Shown here: positions 1 through 7,748 of the stretch, piece after piece | Position numbering within the stretch: position 1 is the stretch's first letter | Layout of the letters: each line of letters begins with the position of its first letter | Assembly: GCA_037141055.1 (NCBI GenBank) | Contig: JBAXDH010000010.1 | Span: 1-52,038, forward strand | DNA length: 52,038 nt | Reading direction: 5' to 3' | From: CAIVAT01 sp037141055 | Lineage (GTDB): Bacteria > Bacteroidota > Bacteroidia > Bacteroidales > FEN-979 | Position numbers and translations under genes: made by a program | Notes under the pieces: model-generated | What the model saw: only the letters and a program-made list of their open reading frames with translations | What the model was told of the DNA's origin: nothing | Database searches by the model: none

Positions 1-127
1 TGGAAATGATCAGGCCGAGCCAGTTGAAATTTATGCTGTTGGCGATAATTCCGGTCAGGCCTATTAAAACGGCAATGATACCACCTGGTACGCCCATCGG
101 GCATCTGAGTTTTTTCTTTTGTTCCAT
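1..127 (-). CDS. Small membrane protein, 3' end outside window (partial)
   Basis: Reading leftward from an ATG at 125-127, the first 42 codons are present and the frame stays open to the window edge. The start is Lys-rich (MEQKKKL), followed by Cys-Pro-Met-Gly and a hydrophobic stretch (GGIIAVLIGLTGII) that looks like a transmembrane helix. It begins 2 nt after the stop of the thioredoxin-fold gene, so the two are probably co-transcribed. I do not recognise the family. Small membrane proteins next to thioredoxin-like genes often act in redox or metal handling, but that is only a contextual guess. Confidence 0.6.
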   Translation of the reverse strand, partial: MEQKKKLRCPMGVPGGIIAVLIGLTGIIANSINFNWLGLIIS

Positions 128-129
128 GT

Positions 130-402
130 TTATATGAGTTTAAGTTTATTGATTAACTCTTGTCGGTCAGGGAGTTCCCTGAACACGATTTTGTCGTTGA
201 TTAAAAGCGTCGGGACTGAATGGATCCCCAGCTTCATGCTTCGAAACATGCCTAACGGCGCACTGGCAAGGGTTGTTTTCAATTCGAACTTATCGCCGAA
301 TTCCGGTAGAATCTCAGTCAGCATTCGTTTCAGAGGCCTGCAGTTCGGGCAGGTCAGCGTGTAAAACATCTCAATTTTTACAGGTGTCGGCTTATCCTTC
401 AT
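130..402 (-). CDS. Thioredoxin-fold protein with CPNC motif
   Basis: This 90-residue protein has the thioredoxin-like beta-alpha start (VKIEMFYTLTCPNC), a Cys-Pro-Asn-Cys redox motif near residue 20 and a cis-Pro segment (SVPTLLIND) near residue 67. It probably reduces or oxidises thiols in a small partner protein. The frame stays open to an ATG at 480, which would give 116 residues. I prefer the ATG at 402 because a -7 box (TATCTTTG, 462-469 on the minus strand) lies inside the longer version, and because the thioredoxin fold starts only after residue 27 of the longer form. The next gene begins 2 nt downstream. The exact subfamily is not determinable. Confidence 0.75.
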   Translation of the reverse strand: MKDKPTPVKIEMFYTLTCPNCRPLKRMLTEILPEFGDKFELKTTLASAPLGMFRSMKLGIHSVPTLLINDKIVFRELPDRQELINKLKLI

Positions 403-461
403 CAGAATTGTTATTGTTCTGTCCGTAAATTCATCAACAGAAATCCCGGATTGATATTGCA

Positions 462-469
462 CAAAGATA
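462..469 (-). promoter_or_regulatory. -7 box TATCTTTG for the thioredoxin-fold gene
   Basis: This matches the Bacteroidota -7 consensus TAnnTTTG on the minus strand. Transcription would start near 455, downstream of the ATG at 480, so the shorter start at 402 is favoured. No good TTG element is seen about 20 nt upstream. Confidence 0.45.
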
Positions 470-559
470 ATGTTTTGCATTGACAGTATTGCCTATCGAA
501 GATGCAGCCCTGAGGCGTTTTTTACGCACGCATACTATTTAATATATCCCAAAAAGCAA

Positions 560-590
560 AACCCCCGAAAACGTTGTCATTTCGGGGGTT
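560..590 (-). terminator. Rho-independent-type hairpin
   Basis: A perfect 11-bp stem (AACCCCCGAAA with TTTCGGGGGTT) encloses a 9-nt loop. On the minus strand it is followed by T-rich sequence (TTTTGCTTTTT), as in an intrinsic terminator. No intact gene on the minus strand now ends here. The only candidate upstream is the tRNA-like fragment at 605-620, so the hairpin may be the leftover terminator of a lost tRNA. Confidence 0.55.
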
Positions 591-604
591 TCAAACATGC
601 CCTG

Positions 605-620
605 TTGACTCACCAGGACT
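605..620 (-). repeat. tRNA 3'-end-like fragment (possible att remnant)
   Basis: The minus strand reads as a T-stem half CCTGG, a 7-base acceptor half TGAGTCA and an A discriminator. It matches the 3' end of tRNA-Gln at 7491-7506 in 14 of 16 positions and has the same orientation. Upstream of it the T-loop (should be TTCGANN) is lost, so no complete tRNA exists here. A terminator-like hairpin follows, as expected after a tRNA. Chance similarity cannot be excluded at this length. Confidence 0.35.
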
Positions 621-825
621 ACTCTGATTATCAGTCATTTATATTCTCTCAACTTCTTATTAAAGTAAAAGTGTAGTGTTTATTGGGTGTTTAGAAGATT
701 GATAAGGTTGAGATTGATAAGATAAATGGGGGTAAATCTTACTACCAAAAGGCTGACCCCATTGCCTGAAATCCGCTACATTTCGAATCCCCTAAGGTAT
801 TGTTTACACTTTGCCCGATATTCGT

Positions 826-833
826 TATATTTG
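826..833 (+). promoter_or_regulatory. -7 box TATATTTG for the secreted glycosidase-like gene
   Basis: The sequence is an exact TAnnTTTG match, about 47 nt before the ATG at 881. A TTG at 800-802 is a possible -33 element, with a slightly long spacing of 23 nt. Confidence 0.45.
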
Positions 834-880
834 TACTGAAATACGTTTATTTGTAGCCTTGACCAATAAATATACGCATC

Positions 881-2818
881 ATGAAACGAACCTTTTCAGC
901 GATTCCATGGGTTACATTCATTATTCTTTTTTTTCTGCAATGGCCATGTTTGCTAAGGGCACAATCGTTTACCTTTGGCTGGAGCGGAACAGAACTTATC
1001 CCGGCATCAACTTTCAATAATCCGTCAAACTGGATCACGAATGCCTCCGATCCAGGGCTTGGTGACAAGAGTATTGTCACTGCCAATGGTGATACGCTGA
1101 GGCTAAACTGGACTTTCGGCGCTGGAAACCGGTATAAATGGGCCCAGTGTTACCTTTCATTATCCCAGGCCATCTCCCTTGCGGATTATGATCTCTTCGG
1201 ATTCGACCTCAAAGGCATGACCAACAGTGGCATCGTGGGTTTTGAGCTCAAATTTGAAGACGGCATAAACCAGGCAGTGCTACGATGGGATGGACTTGCC
1301 GGGCTTAACAGATGGGCGGAAAAAATTTCCGCATCAAAAAAACAATTTGAAAATACATCGGCAATGGATTGGAGCAAAGTGCGGGTCGTATCCTTTGCTG
1401 TTTATGCACAAGCATCCTCTCAATATAGTGGTCCTGATCAGGGCACCGTGAGTATATATCAACTGGCCGGCACAAAAATGGCCGCTTGGGAACGGGCAAC
1501 TTCCCGTGAATTCATCAATCCGGTAGATTTTGTGACGATCAAACAAAATGCTATCCAGGCACTGGTGAACAGGCAACAACCTACCGGGCTGCTTACTACC
1601 TGGACAGAAAATGGCAGTTCCTGGCTCTACGGCCAGGGATTGTCGCTGAAGGCGCTCAGCATCGAAGGGCACTGGACAGCAAACGTGCCTGACAATACTT
1701 TCGCAGTTGCCGCTGAAAAACTGGCACTCTTTCTCGCAGCGAACCAGCAGCCGGAGGGATACTGGCCCAGGGCATGGAATTCGGTAACGGGCGCGATAAC
1801 GGTTTTAAAGGAGGATGACGGGACGATATGGATGGGCGATTTTCCGTGGGCTATCACCGGTTTGCAGGCCTATTTCAAAAAGAGCGGCGATGTGCGGGTT
1901 AAGCCAGCCATCCAGCACGGACTGGGATTTCTGAGAAATCTGATCCAGCCGGATGGGAAATTCCTTACCATTAATCCACAAACAGGGGTCACATCCGGAG
2001 TGGGCAGTTGTGAGGCTTACGCCGCTGCTATCCTGAGCCTTTTTGAGTCGGGAGATACCATCCATGCAAACAGTTTGTTTAGCTATATCAGCGTACATGG
2101 TTGGGATGCGCAACTGCGCTGCTGGCGCGAAGCCACTTCTTCCGACCGCCTCGTTCTGTTCGCCAACACCTGGATGGCGTACTACCTGTTTAAAAAAGGA
2201 GATGTTCAAAAAGGATTGGATGCACTTTCACTTGCAGGGAAGGTCATGTACACGCATGGCAATGGTGTTTCATTCGGATTGGATGGTATCGTTCCGCTTT
2301 CGGTCTGGAATGAAGGAGCTCTTTCCTACATTGCCGACGGGGGCCCCGGCAGTATTTCACTTTTCGCGGAATTGCAAAAATATATTCATCCGGACGGGAT
2401 GATATCCCATTACAACGAAAATCTGGGAGTGATAGGCGGTATCTGGGCGGTGGACTGGCACAGCCTGGATGGTACTTCCTGGCTCTATTATACGGCAGCA
2501 GGAAAATCCCCTTTCGACCTTACACCCGGCATTCCTGCGGCAGTACCATCATCTCCCGTTGCAGGAGATGGAAGGAATTTCAGTGTGTCTGTCCAGTCAA
2601 ACGGTGAATTGATCATCCGGCCTTTAAAGCCTTTGTCCCGGGAATATGATATCCGGGTGATTCAGGTCGACGGCAGGACGCTAGCACAAAGAAAAGCACA
2701 CCCTAATTCAGGAGAAATAAAGTTCTCCCTTTCGAATGGCCATGCCGTGCATGAAGTCGTTTTTGTTGAAATTTTGTGCAACGGTCAAATGGAATGTTAT
2801 CCGGTAATCCTGAATTAA
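881..2818 (+). CDS. Secreted glycoside-hydrolase-like protein with CBM-like and CTD-like domains
   Basis: The 645-residue protein starts with a signal peptide (about 1-28, ending LLRAQS). Residues about 30-200 look like a jelly-roll, galactose-binding or CIA30-like domain (WITNASDPGLGDKS, FDLKGMTNSG). Residues about 215-545 are helical with repeated aromatic and Gly-rich turns (SSWLYGQGLSLKAL, GYWPRAW, DGTSWLYYTAAG), as in (alpha/alpha) toroid glycosidases. The last 75 residues (YDIRVIQVDGRTLAQ onward) resemble a type A C-terminal sorting domain for type IX secretion. It probably attacks a polysaccharide outside the cell. I cannot name the family or the catalytic acids. It lies in the accessory region and is convergent with the next gene. 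Confidence 0.7.
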   Translation: MKRTFSAIPWVTFIILFFLQWPCLLRAQSFTFGWSGTELIPASTFNNPSNWITNASDPGLGDKSIVTANGDTLRLNWTFGAGNRYKWAQCYLSLSQAISLADYDLFGFDLKGMTNSGIVGFELKFEDGINQAVLRWDGLAGLNRWAEKISASKKQFENTSAMDWSKVRVVSFAVYAQASSQYSGPDQGTVSIYQLAGTKMAAWERATSREFINPVDFVTIKQNAIQALVNRQQPTGLLTTWTENGSSWLYGQGLSLKALSIEGHWTANVPDNTFAVAAEKLALFLAANQQPEGYWPRAWNSVTGAITVLKEDDGTIWMGDFPWAITGLQAYFKKSGDVRVKPAIQHGLGFLRNLIQPDGKFLTINPQTGVTSGVGSCEAYAAAILSLFESGDTIHANSLFSYISVHGWDAQLRCWREATSSDRLVLFANTWMAYYLFKKGDVQKGLDALSLAGKVMYTHGNGVSFGLDGIVPLSVWNEGALSYIADGGPGSISLFAELQKYIHPDGMISHYNENLGVIGGIWAVDWHSLDGTSWLYYTAAGKSPFDLTPGIPAAVPSSPVAGDGRNFSVSVQSNGELIIRPLKPLSREYDIRVIQVDGRTLAQRKAHPNSGEIKFSLSNGHAVHEVVFVEILCNGQMECYPVILN

Positions 2819-2881
2819 CAGAACCTGAATGGTCTTCGTTGATCTACTCAATTTATAAAGCGTAATGCGTCAGGAGAAATG

Positions 2882-3532
2882 TCAGAACGAAAACTTCATT
2901 CCCATGCCATTCATGCTGGCACCAAAGCTTAACCTTGACTGGCAACTGTGCAGGTCGCGTTTGGTTTGTTCAATGAGAATGATTTCCGGCACGACCATGA
3001 ATATGCCAATGCTGTATAAACTAAGAAAGGTAATGTTAAAAACATCGCTGTTGTTCCCTGACGCAACATAGGCGATTCCACTTGTAGCCAGGACAATCGC
3101 CGGGTAGAAATTCGAGATGACCGCAATGTTTTTTGCGGTTTTCATCTTTTTCAGCATGCTCTGTTGCAGCGCGGAATCCTCCTTTTGAAATGCCAGTGCC
3201 TGTATTTGATGATACGCCCGATTTGTCAGTTGTGCATTGTTCAATTCCATCCCCAAGCCACCGGTTATGAGAATTGCTCCAACGCTCACAGGGCCGAAAG
3301 GGTGGGACGGATTGGAATATGATCCTATCATAAAGCCGGCACCAATTGCCTGGTATGCAAATGAAATTGCACTTACGGTTGTTGCGGCCGACAACGATTT
3401 AAAGACGTCACTGGTTTGTAGTGTGTCATTTGTCGGTTCATTTTTCTGTGCCTGTATGTACATTAAGAAAAACAGGATATAACTCAGTGTAGCGAACCCT
3501 TTTAATAAGGAATATTTAACATTGTTCTTCAT
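2882..3532 (-). CDS. Hypothetical membrane/envelope protein
   Basis: The product has 216 residues if translation starts at the ATG at 3532, which gives a clean signal peptide (KNNVKYSLLKG, hydrophobic core, IQAQ). In-frame ATGs at 3550 and 3571 would only add a polar tail. The mature part has about four hydrophobic segments (for example AVISNFYPAIVLATSGIAYV and ITFLSLYSIGIFMVV) and ends in FGASMNGMGMKFSF, a pattern with a terminal Phe typical of outer-membrane strands. I do not recognise the family. It is convergent with the glycosidase-like gene and divergent from the MFS gene. Confidence 0.6.
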   Translation of the reverse strand: MKNNVKYSLLKGFATLSYILFFLMYIQAQKNEPTNDTLQTSDVFKSLSAATTVSAISFAYQAIGAGFMIGSYSNPSHPFGPVSVGAILITGGLGMELNNAQLTNRAYHQIQALAFQKEDSALQQSMLKKMKTAKNIAVISNFYPAIVLATSGIAYVASGNNSDVFNITFLSLYSIGIFMVVPEIILIEQTKRDLHSCQSRLSFGASMNGMGMKFSF

Positions 3533-3718
3533 GGGGGATTTGTTTTTCAGCATGTAAAATTGATGATCCATTCAGGATAATCCTAATCGGTTTTCAATAT
3601 GTATATGGTAAGATTTTGCAGAAAACGCAAATTGACTTTGCCGGACATGCTATAGTTTGTAAAAAATGCAAAAGCGAAGCATTGTGATGGCATAAGTTAT
3701 AAAAATTGCAAAATTTTC

Positions 3719-3726
3719 TATATTTG
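3719..3726 (+). promoter_or_regulatory. -7 box TATATTTG for the MFS gene
   Basis: The sequence matches TAnnTTTG exactly, 73 nt before the ATG at 3800. No well-spaced TTG element was found. Confidence 0.45.
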
Positions 3727-3799
3727 TCACCTTGGTGGGCACTGACAGAGATGTTGCATACATCCTGCTCAAAATCCATTGATTGAAAAAAGCAACACG

Positions 3800-5191
3800 A
3801 TGGATTCGAACAGGAAAACTCTTAGAGATTTTGCTGGGTACCGTTGGTCGTTGATGGTCATTGTGAGCCTGCTCATGGCAGCCAATTATTATTTTTACGA
3901 TGTGTTGTCTCCCCTGAAGTCGGTCCTGCAGGAACATCTGAATTTCAGCTCCAATGATTTTGGCATTGTAGCCGGGTTTTATGCATTTCCCAATACCTTT
4001 CTTTTAATGGCAATCCTTGGAGGGATAATCCTCGATAAAATGGGGATCCGCCCTACAGGTTTCCTTTTTGCGGTGCTTATGCTCATCGGGGCCTTCCTGA
4101 CTGCCTACGGGGCCTCAGACATTTTTCGCAACGGGGGGGCTGGATTTCATTTTATGGGATCCTTCTGGACATCATATTCTCCCGAATTAAAAATGATGTC
4201 GCTGGGGATGCTCATCTTTGGGCTTGGTGCCGAAACCAGTATTGTCGTCACAAGCAAGATCATTGTCAAATGGTTCAGGGGTTATGAGATCGCGCTCGCA
4301 TTTGCGCTCAATCTTGGCATTGCCCGTATAGGCACTGCGCTGGCATTTAATTTGTCCCCCAGACTCATTCTTCCGGGGCAATGGAACTTTGCCATTTGGT
4401 TTGCCGTCATGTTGCTTTTTATCGGAGTCCTCACTTTCATGATTTACCTGATGTTCGATGTGAAAATTGACAGGCAGGTGAAGACAGGTAACCCATTGCT
4501 CAGTAAAGACGAGGAATTTCACATGGCAGACCTGACAAAACTGTTCAAAAACCGTTCATTTTTGTATATCACCTTTCTGTGTGTCACGTTTTATGCTGCA
4601 GTGTTTCCTTTCCTTAAATATGCACCCGATTTCTTCTTCCATAAATTTGGGATGTCAAGGGTAAGGAGCGGTGATATTGCATCGCTGTTGCCTTATGGCA
4701 CGGTGCTGTTTACGCCTGTTTTCGGCTGGTTCGTGGATAAGAAAGGAAAAACAGCATCCCTGATGATCTGGGGGTCATTGCTGCTGATCCTTGTTCACCT
4801 CATGTTCAGTCTGTCCTCTATAAACCCATATTTGCTGATGATTTTGCTTGGAATTGCTTTTTCACTGGTTCCGGCAGCAATGTGGCCTGCCGTTTCAAAG
4901 ATCGTACCCGACCACCGGCTCGGGACTGCTTACGGAACAATGTTCTCCCTTCAGAACCTGGGTCTGTTCGCTGTTCCCATCCTGGCAGGGAAACTCCTTG
5001 ATGCCACTAATCCGGGAATCACACCTGATATGATCGAACACGGGGCCAAACTCAACTATACCCCGGTAATGCTGATGTTCGCTGGTTTAAGCATTCTTGG
5101 TTTTTTATTTGCATTGTTGTTGAAACGGGATGATAAAACCTCCGGTTTTGGACTTGAACTGCCTTCACGTGGAGTCACCGAAAAACCGTAA
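3800..5191 (+). CDS. Major facilitator superfamily transporter (MFSD1-like)
   Basis: This 463-residue protein has about 12 transmembrane helices, with a soluble central loop near residues 220-250. The glycine- and proline-rich helices (GIVAGFYAFPNTFLLMAI, GTVLFTPVFGWFVDKKGK) are typical of the major facilitator superfamily, and the D-K-x-G-x loop after helix 2 (GGIILDKMGIRP) is visible. The general look recalls the MFSD1/oligopeptide or sugar branch, so the substrate is unassigned. A TTG at 3779 would add 7 residues, but the ATG at 3800 is the better start. A small lipoprotein gene follows after 11 nt and is probably co-transcribed. Confidence 0.8.
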   Translation: MDSNRKTLRDFAGYRWSLMVIVSLLMAANYYFYDVLSPLKSVLQEHLNFSSNDFGIVAGFYAFPNTFLLMAILGGIILDKMGIRPTGFLFAVLMLIGAFLTAYGASDIFRNGGAGFHFMGSFWTSYSPELKMMSLGMLIFGLGAETSIVVTSKIIVKWFRGYEIALAFALNLGIARIGTALAFNLSPRLILPGQWNFAIWFAVMLLFIGVLTFMIYLMFDVKIDRQVKTGNPLLSKDEEFHMADLTKLFKNRSFLYITFLCVTFYAAVFPFLKYAPDFFFHKFGMSRVRSGDIASLLPYGTVLFTPVFGWFVDKKGKTASLMIWGSLLLILVHLMFSLSSINPYLLMILLGIAFSLVPAAMWPAVSKIVPDHRLGTAYGTMFSLQNLGLFAVPILAGKLLDATNPGITPDMIEHGAKLNYTPVMLMFAGLSILGFLFALLLKRDDKTSGFGLELPSRGVTEKP

Positions 5192-5202
5192 TTACTGGTA
5201 AA

Positions 5203-5496
5203 ATGAGAAATCTTGCCATATTGATCTTTCCCATGTTATTTGTTATGATGATTGGCTGCAATCATGGTAACGACGTCAAAGTTGAAAAGATCTATATCAT
5301 GGAAAGGAACGGTAGAAATATCCCCATGATAGAGAACAGAGTTGAGCAAATAATGCAAACCCCCTTCGCTGATCGATACACCAAAAACATCACGCATCAT
5401 TTTCTGAAGACGTTTAAACGGCAGATACTGGCGAACATTGAGATAAAAGACAGCAAATATGACCTGACTTATTCAATTCAACAAACTACCATGTAA
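5203..5496 (+). CDS. Small putative lipoprotein
   Basis: The 97-residue product has a short hydrophobic leader ending MMIGC, a plausible lipobox with the acylated cysteine at residue 19. The mature part is polar and basic, without recognisable motifs. Its ATG lies 11 nt after the stop of the MFS transporter gene, so it is probably in the same transcript and may work at the membrane with it. No family is recognised. Confidence 0.6.
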   Translation: MRNLAILIFPMLFVMMIGCNHGNDVKVEKIYIMERNGRNIPMIENRVEQIMQTPFADRYTKNITHHFLKTFKRQILANIEIKDSKYDLTYSIQQTTM

Positions 5497-5577
5497 TAAG
5501 AGAATTATCGCAACTGGATTTAGAAAACACACCAGGGTATTTCCTTCAAGGCTTATTCCAGGAATATTCAGGAGATC

Positions 5578-6273
5578 CTAAAACACCCCGCCGAAACTGA
5601 GATTAAAATTGAACGCCTGGTGCTGGTCGAAGAACTTTTCGTGCTTGGGCGGACTGTATACCGGGCCGACATGGTTCCTGATCTGGTGGCTGGCGATGTA
5701 CATATCGTGGTACAGGCTGAGGAATCCGTATCCAACGCTGAGATCGAAGAAAAAATGACGGCGAAGGACCTTCATCCCCACGTTGACATAGGCAGCGTAG
5801 ATATTCACCCTGTCGACCATCTTGTAGCAGGAATAGGTTTCAGCATCTTCACTGTATTTCCAGGGCACATAGCCAACGGAGTCAACTGACATATGCCTGT
5901 AAACTCCCCTCAGCCCCACATAGAACAGCACCGCGCCCTCCGGGAGCATCTTCGGCTTAAAATAAAAGTTCACCTGCGGGATGGCGTAAACGCCCGCATA
6001 ATAGCCCAGCTGCCCCTGCGGGACCGGCCCCGCGTAGAAAAAATCGGACCACGTGGAATTATTGCGGTACATGTATCCCGTCCCCAGGGCGAAGCCAAAC
6101 CTACCGGGTCTGAACTCATACGTGATGCCCGCCTGCTGTGCAAGTAAAAGGTTCAACGGGCTTATGGAGAGGAAGTGTTTTGGCAGGCGATAGGCATCGG
6201 CAGGGGGTGTCACCTGCCCGAAGACGGACGCCACGCTGAAGACCAGCAACAGGGTAAGTCTGAACTCTCTCAT
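5578..6273 (-). CDS. Putative outer-membrane beta-barrel protein
   Basis: A 231-residue protein with a signal peptide (MREFRLTLLLVFSVASVFGQ). It is rich in alternating aromatic/hydrophobic strands (FGFALGTGYMYR, VLFYVGLRGVYRH, FFFDLSVGYGFLSLY) and ends in FNFNLSFGGVF, the terminal aromatic residue being typical of outer-membrane barrels. The ATG at 6273 is chosen because CGGAG lies just before it and the upstream lipoprotein gene ends 8 nt away. The alternative ATG at 6297 overlaps that gene. The two genes look co-transcribed and may form a lipoprotein-barrel pair. Function unknown. Confidence 0.65.
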   Translation of the reverse strand: MREFRLTLLLVFSVASVFGQVTPPADAYRLPKHFLSISPLNLLLAQQAGITYEFRPGRFGFALGTGYMYRNNSTWSDFFYAGPVPQGQLGYYAGVYAIPQVNFYFKPKMLPEGAVLFYVGLRGVYRHMSVDSVGYVPWKYSEDAETYSCYKMVDRVNIYAAYVNVGMKVLRRHFFFDLSVGYGFLSLYHDMYIASHQIRNHVGPVYSPPKHEKFFDQHQAFNFNLSFGGVF

Positions 6274-6281
6274 ACTCCGGG

Positions 6282-6950
6282 CTATTTGAGCTGCCATATT
6301 ACGCCATATTCATTCCTGAAGCCAAGGACCCCTTCCGTCAATGAATAATACAAAGTATCAAGGTTACCGGTAGGACCATGTGACGTATAGCGGGATGGCA
6401 GAACGTACACCTGGTGGTAAACTTGTGAGCCTATCAAAACATTGTCATGGACCGGGATGATCGGATAAGGAGGCTTGTCTTCATACAGCTTCAATGAATC
6501 AAAACGGTAGCTGCTGCTGAAGCTCCAGTAGATGGAATCGCGCACGGTCATCGAGATCCCGAGATATTTAATGACCGGGGGCGCAAAAGGATTTGACATG
6601 TGCTGATAAAAGTTCAGCCACGAGCCTGAAACAGATCCATAAAATTCCATTCGATTTTCTTCTGTGTAATAATAATTACCCGGGCAATAATCATCGGACC
6701 TTGGAAATTCAACGTACTCATAACCCTGCTGTCCAAAATGAGCGATACGGCCGTAGGCTTTAAAAGTGATCGTGTGCCCGGCAGAGGAAACAAATACGAG
6801 GGTATCGTGACCCTCATAGGGCACAATATCAAGGTCTTCCTGGGAAAACCTGAAAGATGCGAGAAGGACCGACTGGCAGCTCTTCTGGCACGAGGTCAAC
6901 AGCTGAATTATCAGCAACGATAAAAGCAGGATCGCAATATCTTTCTTCAT
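6282..6950 (-). CDS. Hypothetical lipoprotein
   Basis: This is a 222-residue protein with a lipoprotein signal (MKKDIAILLLSLLIIQLLTSC). The lipobox L-T-S-C places the acylated Cys at residue 21. The mature part is rich in Tyr, Ser and Asp and looks like beta structure, but no conserved domain is recognised. It lies directly upstream of the beta-barrel-like gene with 8 nt between the stop and the next ATG. Both are probably envelope proteins of the accessory region. Confidence 0.65.
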   Translation of the reverse strand: MKKDIAILLLSLLIIQLLTSCQKSCQSVLLASFRFSQEDLDIVPYEGHDTLVFVSSAGHTITFKAYGRIAHFGQQGYEYVEFPRSDDYCPGNYYYTEENRMEFYGSVSGSWLNFYQHMSNPFAPPVIKYLGISMTVRDSIYWSFSSSYRFDSLKLYEDKPPYPIIPVHDNVLIGSQVYHQVYVLPSRYTSHGPTGNLDTLYYSLTEGVLGFRNEYGVIWQLK

Positions 6951-7094
6951 GGATCGGTAATTACCCGGTTGGCTGCCGACTCCTCATTTGTGTGCGCTAA
7001 TTTTAGTCTACAAAAGAAGTCATTTTTTTGAAACCACAAGATTTTTTACATAAAATTATCAATGGAACCTTTGTTAATAGGTTGTCTTGCCATT

Positions 7095-7337
7095 TCAATG
7101 TTTCTTCCCTATTTTTTCGAGTTCGGTCCTGTGATTCTGAGTCCTGAAATGAGTTCCGATCCTGTCCGGAAGGTTGTTTATTTTGGTTATGTTGGTCTTG
7201 TATTGTAAGTCTGCATATTCTCCTCTTTCTTTTATCAGTTCCAGGCTCATCTCGTCCAATTCTTTGTTGAGCGATTCCTCGCTGGAGTTGTCGATGTACT
7301 CAAAAAGCTCTTTTAGGTTTTTTATGGGAAAGTGAAA
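7095..7337 (-). pseudogene. 5'-truncated ORF remnant, family unknown
   Basis: An 80-codon open frame begins right after an in-frame TAA (7338-7340) and has no start codon at its front. It reads PIKNLKELFEYIDNSSEES..., a charged helical sequence that looks protein-like, and stops at 7095-7097. An internal ATG at 7250 would allow a 51-residue product (MSLELIKERGEYADLQ...). The codon use and amphipathic pattern suggest real former coding sequence. It lies next to tRNA-Gln, which fits a broken mobile element cargo gene, but this is inference. Confidence 0.4.
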
Positions 7338-7444
7338 TTAGATGAAACTAGACGCCACGAACGCCCGGCGAATCCGATTCAAAGATAAACTGAATAAAAC
7401 CAGCTAAAAAGTGTCACAAAAATGTCACATTGTTAAGCAAAAAA

Positions 7445-7474
7445 AAAGCCCGTGAATAATTGATTCACAGGCTT
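7445..7474 (-). terminator. Intrinsic terminator of tRNA-Gln
   Basis: The stem pairs AAAGCC.GTGAAT with ATTCAC.GGCTTT around a short AATTG loop. On the minus strand it is followed by a run of about ten T residues (the A run at 7438-7447). It lies 17 nt downstream of the tRNA-Gln 3' end. Confidence 0.8.
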
Positions 7475-7490
7475 TTGTGTGTTTTATTTG

Positions 7491-7561
7491 TTGACCCACC
7501 AGGATTCGAACCTGGGCCGAGTGAACCAAAATCACTTGTGCTACCGTTACACCATGGGTCA
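7491..7561 (-). tRNA. tRNA-Gln (anticodon UUG)
   Basis: The minus strand folds as a cloverleaf: acceptor TGACCCA/TGGGTCA, anticodon stem AGTGA/TCACT with a TTTTGGT loop (anticodon TTG), T-arm CCAGG-TTCGAAT-CCTGG, and discriminator A. The CCA end is not encoded. The D-arm is short (GTG/CAC). The length is 71 nt. A -7 box lies upstream (7635-7642) and a strong terminator downstream. Confidence 0.93.
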
Positions 7562-7565
7562 AATT

Positions 7566-7599
7566 GATTTACGATTGGATGATTTACGATTTACGAAGT
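7566..7599. repeat. Dispersed ACGATT-rich intergenic repeat, copy 1
   Basis: The AT-rich tract is built from repeats of ATTTACGATT. It shares its core (ATTTACGATTGGA.GATTTA) with tracts near 30700 and 48620. It lies just upstream of tRNA-Gln. Confidence 0.6.
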
Positions 7600-7634
7600 C
7601 GCTTTTCGCTTTTCACCATTCGCTTTTGCGGGTG

Positions 7635-7642
7635 CAAAGGTA
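7635..7642 (-). promoter_or_regulatory. -7 box TACCTTTG for tRNA-Gln
   Basis: The minus strand carries an exact TAnnTTTG match 74 nt before the tRNA 5' end. No clear TTG element is seen at the usual spacing. Confidence 0.45.
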
Positions 7643-7704
7643 GAAAATAATTTCTCTTTGTTCCTGCCGGCGTGTGAAAAAAATTACCAGTCACTGATTG
7701 CGGG

Positions 7705-7712
7705 TAAATTTG
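7705..7712 (+). promoter_or_regulatory. -7 box TAAATTTG for the DUF2723 gene
   Basis: This exact TAnnTTTG match ends 36 nt before the ATG at 7749. It lies inside an upstream extension of the reading frame, which supports the later start codon. Confidence 0.5.
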
Positions 7713-7748
7713 TACTTTCGCAGCGTAATCCGAGATAAACAATTTTCT

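Larger units (their letters stand above)
481..880. other. 400-base intergenic region: hairpin, tRNA-like fragment, promoter
   Basis: No gene is supported here. From left to right it holds a GC-rich hairpin (560-590), a 16-base sequence like a tRNA 3' end (605-620), an 11-bp direct repeat (AGATTGATAAG at 696-706 and 711-721), an imperfect inverted repeat TGGGG...CCCCA (727-761), and a TATATTTG -7 box (826-833) for the following gene. Confidence 0.6.
6951..7490. other. 540-base region with decayed ORF and tRNA terminator
   Basis: No intact gene of normal size is seen. The region contains a 5'-truncated reading frame on the minus strand (7095-7337), a 21-codon ORF on the plus strand (7342-7407, MKLDATNARRIRF...), a TAnnTTTG box on the minus strand at 7380-7387, a repeated TGTCACA at 7418-7436, and the terminator of tRNA-Gln. 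The look is that of a decayed stretch beside a tRNA. Confidence 0.5.

Noticed and set aside
605..620. A complete second tRNA gene
   Set aside because: Only the 3' acceptor and half of the T-stem are recognisable; T-loop, anticodon arm and 5' acceptor are missing.
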